Shown piece after piece: positions 1-13,721 of a stretch of DNA of 64,000 bases; position 1 is the first letter of the stretch, and each line of letters starts with the position of its first letter. The stretch comes from Antennarius striatus (Eukaryota; Chordata; Actinopteri; Lophiiformes; Antennariidae), in assembly GCF_040054535.1 (NCBI RefSeq), contig NC_090797.1, positions 4,283,501-4,347,500 on the forward strand. Reading direction: 5' to 3'. The notes under the pieces are model-generated. The model was given only the letters and a program-made list of their open reading frames with translations, did not search any database and was not told the origin of the DNA. The position numbers and the translations under genes were made by a program.

Positions 1-3000
1 AGTTTAATGGATGTGCTAAGCTGTCAAATTGAACGCGAGCACTGTTAAAGAGTTATTTAGCTCTTTCAAATTCAGCAGCTGTTGTTAGCGGACTAGCCAG
101 CTCGCTAGCCCCTTGTAAACAAACCATTATCATAGTCTGTCGAGGGGCTGCAGTCTACTTTGCGTTAGCTTTTTTTTAAAACACCGCTCAGGTGTAACGT
201 AAGGCGAAAGAAAATAAAAAAACTGAAGGTTTATCAAATGAAAACCCTCCTTTGTGTGTCGCTTGTGATTAAAATATGCGATTTTGTCGCTGACAGAGAA
301 GGTCGTTTTGGTCTGGTTGTAGTTTTGGCTTCTTTGTCTTGCTTGCTCACCAATGTTGTGACTATACTGTATTTCCTAGATGGGCTCAATTTGCTGCAAA
401 TCTTTACACTTCATTGTGTCACTTTATTTGTGATAGGTGTAGAGAGTCTTCATTATCAATGAGAGGAGCTGTGGTGAATGCTAATGAGTCACTTGACAGC
501 GCAGTTTTGCCTCTCTCTGGTTGTTTTTTGCGTGTGTAGCTATGTAATGACTTTCCTTATTTAGACACTGCATCTGTATAAATTGCCCTTTGCGCTGTGT
601 GGCAATAATTTTACAGACCAACGACACAGCAATCAGAGAGTACAAACAAACCCCAGCCAAAGGCAGCCCATATCCCACAGTGTTACAATTAAAAAAAAAA
701 AAAAAGATACTGCATCCAGATGATGATAGGGATCACACATCAATCTATTGAGTTGTTTCTTTGGTTAAATTTTTAGTTTAATCCTGCCAACAGACATACT
801 GACACATGTAAGAATGCTTGTATCTTGCTGACAAAGACATTACTGTATTTCCCTGTCAATGTAAGGTTATTATGATGATGTAAGTACCTATACGTTGTTG
901 AAACTCCCTCTGAATGCAGTCCGCCTGCTTTACACAAGGCAGCAGCGATTATTTCATGAAGTTTTCTTGAAATAAATGCCCTGAGAAGAAAATAAGCTTC
1001 TCAATATTCTCTCTTTTACTTCTGAGAAACTTATAAATGGGGTCATGATCTGGTATTAAATCGTCTTTTTTTTCACATGACACGTCTTTTCTTTTTTATA
1101 CGGATCGTGTTATCTCATCCCATTTCAGTGATACTCTGACTGTTCGGTTTGCCAGAAAGCATGAGGTCATTCCATAAATATTTTATGGGCTGGCTAGGTG
1201 ATAGCCTATTTGTCTTGAACTCAAATTTATTTGTACAAAAACACTGACAGCTGTCCCCTCACTTGAGATTAGATGATGGATATTTCATGGGGAAGTACAC
1301 AGAGCTGGTATTTGTGCTGGAACCCATTTTGCATTTTTAATCAGTGGCCTCTTTTGTAGTTTGACCCTTTCGGGCTTTACAGTGTCATTATTTAAATTTG
1401 CAAGTTGCTCCCTTGCAACTCAATCATCGCTGGAAAGAAACATCATTACACAAGCTCCTCCTTTTATTCTTTAGTTCCTCATATAGATTTTAATTTACTT
1501 GTGTCTCAAAGTACTTCTGGGAATGCTAAACAGATAATTTTTACATAAATCAACTGTTTCTTATAGGGAAATTGAAAAATGCTCTGCAAGTAAGTTAAAC
1601 ACATTGAGTTAATACGCCTGAAATATTGGAAACACTGGAAAATAATGACTTGCAGACATACAAATTATGAATTCTGAACTTACTCTGTTTGAACTTATGA
1701 CTTCACATAAGTTTCACTTTGAAAAACACGGCTGTTGTGCAGTGTGTCATTTTTTTTATTGAAAGTAGGACTCTAGAGATTTTGATGTGTAATGAAGTCA
1801 GTCTCTGACTTTGTGCAGACAGGAGAGCAGCTAAGCATAGCATCTAAGAATAGGCAAGGACTGTCAGTGATAATTTGATTAATCATAAGAAGTTGCTTCT
1901 CTCTTACTTTTATATGTGTCTCTGCTTTCTTTCCATCTGCAAGAAAACTCTGTCCCTAGACCAGCATGTGCGCTTGTGGTGTACAAAACAAAGAAAAAGC
2001 ACACTTTTTAAATGTATTATGTCACCTTGTTGCACAAGTGAACTTTTACGTCCATAAAAGCCTTAAAATTAAGCCCTGCTTTTAAGCTTCTTATGAGCGA
2101 TTACTTTGTCCTCAAGTTCAAAAAGCATCTTACACTTCAAATTTAAGCAAAAATATAGATTGTTCTTTATGATTCCAACACCTGCGTTTGAGTTCTAACA
2201 TGTGTCTAACGGACTGGTATCGCCCGGATCGTTAGGAACATGTTATCATTCATGACTGAGGTTGGTCGGTTCATTTGTATTGGCGGTGTCTCATATCGCA
2301 GAGTCACAAGTCACTGGCATCTTAATAGAGCTAATTGCTGCGAGTGTGCTTTTCATTCTAACAGTTGGGGAATTTATTTTTTGTCTATTTTTGTCTGCAT
2401 TGTGTTCACCAGCAGAGCCAAAGGTGCTCTGACCTTGTTGTGTGTTTCGCTCTGTTTTCACGTGATTGGGTTTTAAATATAATTTAGAGACTGAAGAGCA
2501 GTGCCTTTGGATATCTGTATGCCTAGGTTAGCCCGGACATTCTACAGCATAGTTCCAGAAGCATTTCTTTCTCCTTTGATCATTGTGTTTTTTTTAAAGA
2601 ATGGTTATTAAAGAACCACTTTTCTCATCTGGTGACAAAATCAGGCCTTTTTCATTTGTTTTGTGGACGCCCTTTAAAATTCAACACGCTATTCCAGGTG
2701 AGCCGTTGTTCAGGAAAAGGAAAAAGTCAAATTGACGGCTGTGTCTGCCCAGCACTCGGTTGAGCAATATGTGGCTGTTATTGTGTATCATGAATGAGCA
2801 CACAAGTGTGTGTGGTTGCTTCACACTGGTTCCCTTTGTTTATCTCTCCATCATAAGACTTGGGGCAGTCGCATCAATAACTCTGCTGTACTAGGAATAA
2901 GTGGTCACGCAGGACAGGGGGTGGTGGTGATAGTAACAAGATCTCGAATGAACCAAACCTGGCCCGTGTGAAGCTGACAGTAGTTTAAAAGAAAACATTT

Positions 3001-4546
3001 TTATTGTCCATTGACTTTCACTGACACGTGTGTTGTTTTTTCAGTCATATCATGGTAGTGTGTGGGTGTGTGTGCTTGTGGTTATATTTAAGTGCAGGCC
3101 TCGGTATGACTGCATAGTCCCAGTGAACAGTCAAAGCAGTCATGTGGTGTCCAACAGCAGGTTTGCATTATTGTAATGTCATCCTAAATACAAAAGGGGG
3201 CCTATTCACCAACCCCCCCTCCACAAGAGCACATTGAACCTACAGCATAAAGAACAAACCACACCACCATTGTCTTTTACTTTTATTAACAGCAATTCCC
3301 TTTAAGACCTTGCCGAACAAGTTCTAATAATGTTAGGGTTGGACTGGTTTCAGTGAAAGAGCTGAAACTGGTTTCATTTCATCCAAACCAAGTCAACTGG
3401 TGTTTGTCAGGTGCAGCCGATCAACTCAACGCTTCTCTTGTTTAGTCCCGATGGACTGGATATAAGTGTTGTGTCGACACCGTCGCTATGTTACTCCCAG
3501 AAAACACCGCAACTCTCAGTAACAAATTAATATGGGTTCTCCTGCTGTACTGTGACACAATACCTCATTTTGATCCATGTTGTTAAAAGAAAAACGGCTA
3601 CCATTCCACATTCACCTTGACCTTTCTTTGTACGCATTTCTGTATGCGTAGCCTGTAAGCAAATAGTGTTTGGAGACAGACACGAGAGTAGCACAGGGGC
3701 CACGTAACTTGAAGGGCAATGGGCAAAATGTGTTGTCACATGAACTTGTTATCTTATTTTGACCGATGAACAAGACATCCGGCTCCCAGTTGGTTTTTAA
3801 AGTCACACTGTTGAAGGAAAATCACTGAGGAAAGAAGTGATAGGGATCAGTGTGAGTCCGCTGTGACTGGCCCGTGTAATCTGGTGTAACATACAGGTTC
3901 TCCAGCTTCGCCTGAAAACCAAGGTGTGACTGAACATTGTGTGCAAGTTGGGTTTCCGTGAGAAGGCATGACTTCATTGTTCAACAGTGACGAATAAACG
4001 TGCAGTCATCCTGTAATTACTACAAGTATCACATTGCAATGACAAATACGTCAGTCATCTTAGCAACGGAAATCTCTTTGGGTTGTTGTTATATACGTAT
4101 AGTATTTTAAGTTTTTTGAAACCCAGTTATGGAACCCACAAGTTAGCTCTGTCTTTTCATTCTGACTTTCTTAACATTAAGGTTGAGGTGCAGTGAGCAG
4201 ATGTAAAATAGCTCCTAAAACCCACAGTACACTGCAATTATCTGCTAGCTTATCACTCTAATTGAGCTTCAAGCATCCACGGTGGCCCGCATTTCCCCCT
4301 GGAGCTGGTGAAGACTCAGAAAGAGCTTAAAGAGAGTAAATATTGGATTTAGATCCACAAGAACACATGCAAGCATTAAAGTCAGCCTTACTGATTATCT
4401 TGTTTGTAAGTGTAATTGAACTGGATGTTGGACTGTCCAACCGTTTGCCAACAGGCTGACTACATCAGTTTGAAATGGTGTTGATTTGTGAGCGCTGTAT
4501 CCAAAGGAATCTGTCATTACATGATTAAAATGTATTTAGAAAGAAG
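1..4546. other. No recognisable gene; AT-rich non-coding DNA
   Basis: I find no exon, RNA gene or clear transposon here. ORFs are short and lack recognisable domains. The first 200 bases are somewhat richer in CpG and contain GCTAGC/GCTCAG-like words, so an untranslated first exon of adipor2 could lie here, but no splice pair proves it. Position relative to the + strand adipor2 exons makes upstream flank or first intron the likely identity. Confidence 0.4.
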
Positions 4547-4548
4547 TA

Positions 4549-4986
4549 CAGTCGGACTTTGACATACAAGTTTGATTCATTCTGTGATGGAGCTCAAAAG
4601 TCACACAACTCGTAACTCAAACAAAGTGTCCCCATGTAAAATAATTAAAATTATTGTAATTCATTCCAGCCTTGTAAAATAACCATAAACTCCCTAAATG
4701 ATGAAAGAAACACTATTTTTATCGACCAGTCGACATACATACTTTATGTATGCATAGTCAATTTATATATGTTATAAAAACAATGATAAATTAGGAAAAG
4801 AAATGCTAAAGTCACATGAACACTAAATCTTTACTCTGTGAACGAGACATCCGGTGATGTTGTGTCCTGAAGCACAGCTCGTATCTTGGATTTTCACTCA
4901 TATGTCGAACAAAAATATGGACAAAGCGACGGCTCACATCTTAAAAAAATCGTATGTCAAGTAGCTCGTATGTCAAGGCACTACTG
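4549..4986. mobile_element. Tc1/mariner-type MITE with terminal inverted repeats
   Basis: The left end reads CAGTCGGACTTTGACATACA and the inverted right end reads CAGTAGTGCCTTGACATACG, giving roughly 20-base imperfect terminal inverted repeats. Both ends are flanked by TA (4547-4548 and 4987-4988), the target duplication of the Tc1/mariner superfamily. The 438-bp interior has no transposase ORF, so the element is non-autonomous. CTCGTA words near both ends extend the inverted similarity inwards. The family name is not assigned. Confidence 0.85.
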
Positions 4987-4988
4987 TA

Positions 4989-7900
4989 GAACCTTTCTAT
5001 GTGAGTACTTGTTTTTTATTGTGTGTAGTAATCAAGAATTTTGACATTTTTATTCTAATCTTGAAGAATTATTGTTTCAATGAGCAGTAATTAAAATGTA
5101 AAAAGAGTCGGTGTGACTTGAAATACTAGATCTGCTAATGAGATAACTGTTGCAGTAAACATGGTGTATCAGAGGGAGGATCAAGACTTTGTCTGCAAGT
5201 CTTTGCTTTCAGGTCTCAAGTCGTAAACGGGCCAGGGTGGGATTTCTACCTTATCTAAAGCCTGCGTGGTGCTGTAACGTGTCATTGTTTTCACATTCAA
5301 ACGCTGAACAAAGTCAAAAGTTGCATCAACTCTGTTATTCTCAACCCACATATTTTACATACTGCTGTTTGTTTTGAGCTGAGGCGTTTTGTTTTCGAGT
5401 TACCCTTGAATGCACCCTGAAGCCACGCTCTTTGTCGTACAATTACCTGTAGATTTACCATGTTTACAAGGAACTTGAATGCATCATGAAGTCCTGTTCT
5501 TGTGTGAAAGGTCATATCACCCGTGAGTGATACCAATACAGATTCGCAGGATAGTTGTTTATCACGTCATATTTAAATCTGAACATCGACCCACCAGTGT
5601 GACTCATGCTCTGTCAAGATTTACTCCCAAACTGAAAACTTAGTTTGCATTTCCCATAATTTGCACTCTGCAGGTATTACAATTTTGAGCCGTGATTCAG
5701 TAAATGAAGAGAGATGAGAGCTACGTGGCGTGCTTTTTAAATCGCTAGCTTTTAGAACTTGGGGAAGGTATCAAGTGTTTTCAAGTGTAATGTCTGAAGG
5801 ACAAGTGAAGTCAGGAGTAGTTAGTGTCAAAATCCAAATCAGGGTGATAAGTCTGTTTGACTTTCTCAAGTCTAAAAAAGTTGTTCTTAAAGCACGAAAT
5901 AAAAAAAAAATCCCTGTCACATCCCGAAGTTGATGGGTGAATAATCCACAGGTTTAGGTGGAACCGAAACGCAACCCAGTCATCATGGGGGCACATGTGT
6001 ACTTCCTCAAAAAACATTTCCTCCTTCCCTTTCTCTCTAAACTGAATGTTTCCTCTTTCAAGCAGCGTTCAGCATCATCTAAGTCATCTAAAGTCTGAAC
6101 CAGAGCCTCTCAAACCACAGAGATGTAATTTTGAGGTCAAAGGTCAGATCATTGTCAGAACATGAATGTTCTCCCATTGTTTCAAAGTCACTATGCTTTT
6201 GAAATTACCAACCTACAATATCCCATCACAGCCTGGTAAAGACAAACACACACATACACATACACGCACACACACAGTGTTCTATCACTTGTAATGGTTA
6301 CAGGTCACACAATGATAGTAGAGTTTCAATTGACCTGTAGGTCAAGTCACATCAATACAAAAGCTCAATGACTGTTAAAGGATGGCGAACTGCATTGATG
6401 GTAATACTGCTGAATCCTCTGAGCTGGTTCCTAATGTCAACAGAGTAAAAAATTAAGAAATTAAAAGAGGAATCACGTCATTTGGTGAAACTCTATTTCC
6501 ATATTGCTGATGGAATGCAACCCGTGATGTAGGTATTTAGAGCATAGTTGAAAAGCTTTTGCCATTTAGCAGTTTCACTAGCCAAGATAGGGAAGTGTTG
6601 CTCAAGGGCGAAGCAGCACAGATGCTGCATGTGGACGGATTGATAGTGAACGACTCGCTTGACCCAGGTTTAAAGTCATGACTCTGGTTCGTTCCAGCTC
6701 CTGCAATGTTTTTATTATCCTCTACATCCATTCCTTTGTCATTTCCTGGGGTTAAAATGTCACTCTGAGACAATTTAGTGCAACTCTACTTCCTTTTTTT
6801 TTTCTTTGCAGCAAAAAACAAACAAAAACAGCAGGTGGTAAAACGATCCATGTGGTTGGATTGTTTCACGCAACTTGGATCGTGGAAAATTATTGAATTT
6901 CACACAGGGACTTTAATTGGGAACAAAAAAAGATTGTCTACAAGGAACAAACTCACAATCAAGCATATCATCTAATTAGCTGCAGTAACCCGTCACTGAG
7001 TCGCTGGCATTATTCCATTATTTAGCCCAGACCTTTTGTTTCGGGTGCGCAAATCGGTCTTTATCTCTATGTTCCATCGTTGTCAGTCACTCCCTCCTTA
7101 TTTAATCCCCTCACACCGGTGTCTGAGGCTGTTTCCAGTTTTCATACATACAATGACAAAGTTGTCGTCACACACCCGATAAGCTAGGAAGCAAATAGGA
7201 AACTACAGTATATTGTGTGTTGGTACTGATATGTACAGGGAATCTGTGGCGTGTGACCGTCCACACTGGACTTCTTCCATTGAGTCCAGATTCTTACCAG
7301 ACCCACACAGAACAACATGTCTCAGATCATTTCAAGAAAGCTGTTTGTTCCTGTGTGGTGATCAGACCACATGACTCTTATCTAGGGAATCGACTAAAGC
7401 CGCAAAGTTGTTTACTCCTCTTATCCTCCAGCTATTAAAGATCCCTGGATGGAGTCTCAATTTTCATCCCGACGGTAAAAAAGTGTAGCTGTAATTTTCA
7501 AAAGTAGGCAATTTGGGGGGGGGGGGGAGAGAAGATAAGTGGCGATTGATTAGCCAATCACTGAAAGGAGAAGCGTTTGATTTCGATTAAGGGACCTGCC
7601 CACAGGCCAATCACCTCAGCTCTGCACAGTCTTCTTTCTTTTTTTTTGCTGCATTGAATGCTCTCTGGTAGTCGATGCTTTCGGTAAATGAAACAGTCAT
7701 TTTTCCTACAGATAGACTCTTTAATTTATCTCTTCTTATCCATTTTGGCAACTTTTCTTTGTCTTTTTCCTGCTCCATACTGTCATTATTAACCAACCCA
7801 TCCAAAAAACATACAAACAAAAGTCTAAACCAGTGTTGTCTAGCATCGTCCCATCGCTTTAGCTTTCTGATAGCACAGAGATGTGGTTGGGTTTGAGAGG

Positions 7901-8694
7901 GCGTGATCAGATTTTTGGCTCCTCTTGAGGTGTGTGTAGTTTTGTGTGTACGTGTACGAGAGAAAACCGATCTCATCGATGTAAGATGGGCTGATACCAG
8001 CGTGCAGCTGCACTCCTCATCATTCGCACGACATTTACAGTCTGGCGGCGTCTGAAAACGAGCTGCATGCTGAACATGCGGATATTAATAGTTTGAGAAC
8101 ACATGAGAATATTTATCTGCAGGATGGAAAAGTAACTGAGAATGGTCCTGAGATTTCTCCCTGAATTTATAAACATTGATGTCAGGGTTTCCAGTTTTTA
8201 TTCATGCTACAACTGGTGATATTTTGGTTCACAACGACACTTATTGATGTTGATCTTTTAAGGAAATTGCCCACCTGAGCATATTTAAACAGAGTAGAAA
8301 AGACAAGAGGTTAGAGAAAGAGGAAGAAATAGATCAGAAGTTGTCAACGGGAGAACACATCTACTTCCTGTGTGGGTATCTCTCGTTCCTGTCACTTTGA
8401 CAGGAAGCATCACACCATATCAGCGAGTTGGCAGCTCCTAATTGGCTGACACGGCTGATCCAGTCTTTGATACAGTGAGGCTTTTTTTTCACAATACAGA
8501 TAATTCCAGACTGCTTTGCTGTGATACCAAAAGTTTGTAAGATGGTTTGTCTTCTAAGTGGATTTATTTTAATGTCTGGGAAGCTGCAAGTTGAGATTAT
8601 TTCGAGGGTTTAATGTTGAAGGAAATCTGGAAGTGTTACAGTTCAGTTGCGTTTAAAGATAAATAATGTGTCCGTCTCTTTTTTCTCTCTCCAG
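4989..8694. other. Non-coding stretch upstream of adipor2 coding exons
   Basis: No supported exon. It contains a short CA-rich run near 6245-6275, a run of 13 G near 7515-7527 and a pyrimidine tract ending in CCAG immediately before 8695 that acts as an acceptor. ORFs of up to 121 codons (7611-7976, minus) show no domain and no flanking splice structure. Most likely an intron or upstream flank of adipor2. Confidence 0.4.
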
Positions 8695-9008
8695 CTTTGT
8701 CCCATAAACCCCTGGGTGAAGACACTAGACTGGGTCACCCTCAGTGGAGTCCAGGTTTGCTTTGATCCAGATTAAATCGACTTCATCCATTCTTCTGTCG
8801 GCGGCGGTCAGTCCAGCGTTTCAAGCTGGACGGAGGTGAGACGAACGCAGGCGAAGGTCCGGCCTTCGTGCTGCGACACAGAACGACGAACCCCGTTGAA
8901 CAGACAACGGACGGCACGCCGACGGCTCCCCAGGGAAACGGAGACACCCCAACCTCAGGTCCCCCAACCAGTCACCTCAGCACCTTAGAGTGCCCCTCAC
9001 ACGATGGG
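8695..9008 (+). CDS. adipor2: adipor2 N-terminal coding exon (start codon not found)
   Basis: The exon runs from a strong acceptor (TTTTCTCTCTCCAG) to a donor GTGAGT. The reading frame that joins in phase to 14645 is open from 8766 to 9008. It includes FKLDGGET, which I align loosely with the HQLDGT segment near the N-terminus of human ADIPOR2. It contains no ATG and is closed by TGA at 8763-8765. The start must therefore lie in another exon spliced to an internal acceptor (candidates end at CAG 8768-8770 or 8809-8811), or the assembly carries an indel, or a non-ATG start is used. Confidence 0.6.
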
Positions 9009-12000
9009 GTGAGTATTCAATAAACAAACACACACGCTGACACCAGTTTCGTTCAGCCCTAAATGGCGTGATGTGGACCGACCGGTCACACAGTAAAACT
9101 ATCCTACCAGGATGCCTCCACATGAATATTTAAATAGGCGTCATTAACGTGGAAGTACAGTATTCTCTTACTGACACGCAAAGACAAATAAAAACAGCAA
9201 TCAGTGGATGACATTAAAAAAGGAAGCCTAGCGTGACCAACAGGTTGCTGTATTGATTATCCAACCAATCATTATTAGAGTAAGATTTAACACGTGCCTT
9301 TAGAAGCACCACATGGTCGAGGGGGTCGATCTCTCTGCGGGAGTTAACCCTGGAGTCGTGAGCGTAGAACAGAAAATAATAACAAGCATGGGAAATGGAG
9401 AACGACGTTGATTAGAAACGCATGAAAAGCTTTCTGCTAGAAGGGTAGAAGAAGAAGAGTTACATCACATGAATCACAGTTAAATATGTATGCAATCAGT
9501 CTCCACCCCCCCGGGAAGTCACTTAATGGTTGTTTAGTCTTGGAGTGTTGTGTCGTTAGCGTTAGCATTAGTGCCACTCATCCAGTTTGCTATCAGATTA
9601 TCAGACGTCTCAAATCATTCTGGCAGTGGATTATTTTTGGAGTTTTTGGGTTTTTTTGGTCTATAAATATTATTTAAAACTTCAAAGATTTAGTTAAAAA
9701 ATGTTTTTCTGTTTCTTGTTTCCTGCCTTCTTTTGAACCGTTCCCCATAAGATTCTGGCATTTGTGTGTCTTCCTGATCACACCCGATTTTTCAAAGCCA
9801 GTTGTGAAACAATAGCTGTTTACCTGCCGATAGTTCCTTCTGCATGGAATGTTTGTGGTGTAAATAAGCTTCTCGGACCGGTTTTAAATATGATCACTGT
9901 TAAACCACTTCATGATGATGGGGTTGTGCGTAAGTCAGCAGTCTGAGGGGTCATGCTGACGTTCAACCGTCGTTTGTCCAACTAGTTGGAGCATCGTACA
10001 GTCTGATGAATCGGAGAGCGATTCTTCCACCAATTCACCACAAAACAAGGGAAATACCAGCGATGTCTGAACATCCTCTCTTTGTGCTCATAATGTGAGT
10101 TGCTTCCATGGATGACTTTAAATCCAGTCACTTCCTCTAATTAGGATAAAGATTTGTGTCGTTTCTGGTCTCATGGTCGGAACAGTTTGTCTCGTGGTTA
10201 CCCGACTGACATTCGGCTTATCTCGATGTGTTCGGAGCATTCTGTCTGTGCTGTCTTTCCAAACCGTTGTCGTCCCAAGAGATCATTGCACACGTGTGAG
10301 TCACATTTCAGATCGCCCCATCTGTGACGTTCCGGGGTTACAGCGTTCAAGGATGAGCTCTTCTCTCCGGCCCCTTGTATGTCCAGATTGGCCCCCTCAG
10401 AGTTTGTGCTGCACTCTCATTGGCTGGCGCCCCGTTCCTGGATCCCGCCCTCCTCCGCCAAACTGCCGACATGTGACTGTGTTTACATTAAGACCCGGTG
10501 ATTGAGTCATAAGTCCAGTGTCGGGCTGGTTTTCCTCTTGACTCTCTCCCCCCTCCTCCATCAGGCGTTATCTCCACCAGCTTGAAGCGAAGCTGGGGTT
10601 GTTCTTATCACACACACACACATGTAAACCCTTCAGGTGTGTGTGTGTATGTGTGTGTGCATGAAAAAAGTCATTAGTCAGGGGAAAGTCATTATTATCC
10701 AGGTCTGTAAAATAACTAATGAGCCAGTGGGGAGCTGGACATGTTTTTTTTTTTTGTGAGACTGAAGAAGAGATTGGTCCTCAGGGGCATTTAAGAAAAA
10801 CGTCCTCATTTGTTCCGTAGCCGGCCGCCGTGCTTCAGGGATTCCTTCCTTCCTGTGTACCTGTGAAGGCGACACACGTCTCTACTTCATGTTGTTTGTT
10901 CCTCTTATTTCACGTCTCCTCCCATCGGCTATCAATTCAATAATCCGTCCCTTCCAGATCGCTCTTGTCAGTTTTTATCATGAACTGGCGCCAACGCTCT
11001 TAAATCATTAGCCGGTGTGACTTTATTCCACTAAAGGAAAAGTACCGTTCACACTTCCTACACATTGCCATTTAAAGATAAGTACAGATGAACATTTTTT
11101 TTCTTCTTCTTCCTCCAAATGACAACAGATCCACTAAAATAACCGACTCATCTAATCGTGCTGTCAACACGTACGTCGTGTCTGCGACGCGCCGATAAGG
11201 CTGGTTGCCTCTGTATCAGGCACGCATTCCTGCAAACATCTACACACCCGAGAACGTATAGATTCAAAGCAATGAGTGTATTGATTAACGCAAACCGCTT
11301 TGATGACCTGTGAATAAATGCAGGTTTTCTTCTAAAACAAAAAAACTATTTGACCACAAAGTGATTAGATGTGAAAAATATAGGAATGGACTGCATATAA
11401 ACATCAGTTCTCCTTTTTGTGCAGCCATCTGTGTTCATATGGTCCTGTGTTGAAACAGGAGGAATTCTGGGAATCACTCCTCCACATGTCACTCTGTTCA
11501 AACACATTCCTTCAGGCATCTTCCTGGAAGACTTTTCCTGGAAACTTGGGAACAACAACTCTGCTGAAGTGTGAGGACGGGCCGTTGATAGAGATTGCCC
11601 AACACGGCCGTGGCTCTGCTTCCGTCATGCATGATGTCTGTTTAGTTCTCTGATTGGACGGGACCGCGTCCTCCAACACAAACTCCCATGTGGCGAAATT
11701 CGACTCCTGCCTCTGCCGTAAAGACGCAATGGAGATGAGGAGGGTCGGGGGCCAGGTACGGCTTCCGTTAAGTAGCATACACGTGGGGGAACGCCGGCAT
11801 GCACGCACGTTGGAGCGTCAGCGGCGCCGGCGTTTCCACGAATCCACACCTCGACTCCCACAGACTCGTCTGTGATCTGATTTCAGCAGCTTCAGCCAAA
11901 CGCGTCTCGGATGAACCTTCTGCATCACCTGCTGCTAAACCTCAGCGCCGCCGCCGAGTTAAATACAGCCGAACGCACACAGGAGGAAAGCTGTTCCTTC

Positions 12001-12575
12001 TCCGGCTCCAAAGCTGGCAGCCGCTCAATATTTCTTTAGCTCCAAATATCTGCAGAACTCCCACAGCGTCCTCTTTATAGCGCAGCGCTCTGCCTATAAC
12101 GCGGCACACACATGGACGCTGAACACCTGTATTCCTGTGTCTGAAAGTTAAAATCAAGTTTAAAAATGCATCACATGAAAGGCTGTGTGCTTGAGATATG
12201 TGGCTCGGTGCAACCGGCAGACGATGTGACAAGAAAGAGGAGTGTGTGTCATAAAAAAATATCACTGTGATGATCATTTTATGATGTGATAATAAACCTG
12301 AACTGACTCCAGCGCAGGTGAGACAGCTTCTCAAACCTCTTCCTGTCACTTCCCTGCCGGTGAGAGCATTTTCACTAATCTACACGAGTTAATGTGTTAG
12401 TGCATATTTTCCCATCCTGTTCACCATTCGGCCCTAAAAAGTGTATGATTGTGTGTTCTTGTGGGAGAAACTGGCTCATCATAAATCACCTAAAAGCTCA
12501 GGTTTGTGGGCTAAACGCCTCCCATCCGTCTGCGCCTCCTCCTATCTGCTCCTGTTTCCATCCCTTATGGTAATT

Positions 12576-12656
<81 letters not shown>

Positions 12657-12801
12657 CACACTGTCCTCTATTTGAATCTGCTTTCTGGTCCTTTACTGCT
12701 TTACTATTGGCCTTTATGCCCCATGTGAAATAGTGAGTGTGTATGATTTGTGCTTGGTGTGTATCACCACATTCAGTTTGGCCTGATAATCACGTGAGTG
12801 T

Positions 12802-12848
<47 letters not shown>

Positions 12849-12916
12849 TGTGCATTTCTGCTGATATGCACATCCATTCAATTATAGTATATTGAGTGCA
12901 TTTAGAGGACACATGG

Positions 12917-12958
<42 letters not shown>

Positions 12959-13662
12959 AGGTATTCACAACCTTCAGAATGACCTCACAATCCACAAACT
13001 GGCAGCATCTGGATTTAAGCTCACACATACATTATGTGCATGCGTGGACACACGTGAGGCTATTAGACACACACACACACACACACTAGACTGCAGAGAA
13101 CATGTGACTTGGTTATCTGGGTGACTTGGAGTCACCCACATTACTTCTAGTCACCTCCAGTCACCCACACATAGTCCCCTCCAGGTGGATTTATAAGGAA
13201 AAAGAAATATTAGTCCTGTTGAATTTATTTTAGTCACAGCAGCTTTTCTAAGCTGCTTTTCTAAGCTTTTCTAAAATCTTTTCTAAGCGTGTGTGTGAGA
13301 TTTGTTCGTTAACAATAATCCTGATCCACGATGGAAGTTTGATCGACTTGATGTCCACTTGGTCCAACATTTATGATACCAACAAATTCTGACGCCACAA
13401 ACCCAAAAGCATCGGCCGTGACGTCACGGTCCACCCACGCCCAGAACGAACGGAGGCCGTGGAGCCGGAGTGTGTTGCACAAGTGGGTCTTTAAAGTGGG
13501 GGGTTCATGCATTATAGATACAGCAGGACTCCTCTCTCTTCCACTTCTCTGGTCTCACCCCTTTTTCCCTCTTATTTTTCTGTTCCTCACCCTCCCCTCC
13601 TTTTCATGGAGGAATAAAAGAATGGAGAGTGCAGTTTTTATAATAGGGTTCTTTCAGCTGAC

Positions 13663-13721
<59 letters not shown>

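Noticed and set aside
7611..7976. 121-codon minus-strand ORF upstream of adipor2
   Set aside because: No domain, low-complexity Lys-rich end and no splice or promoter context.
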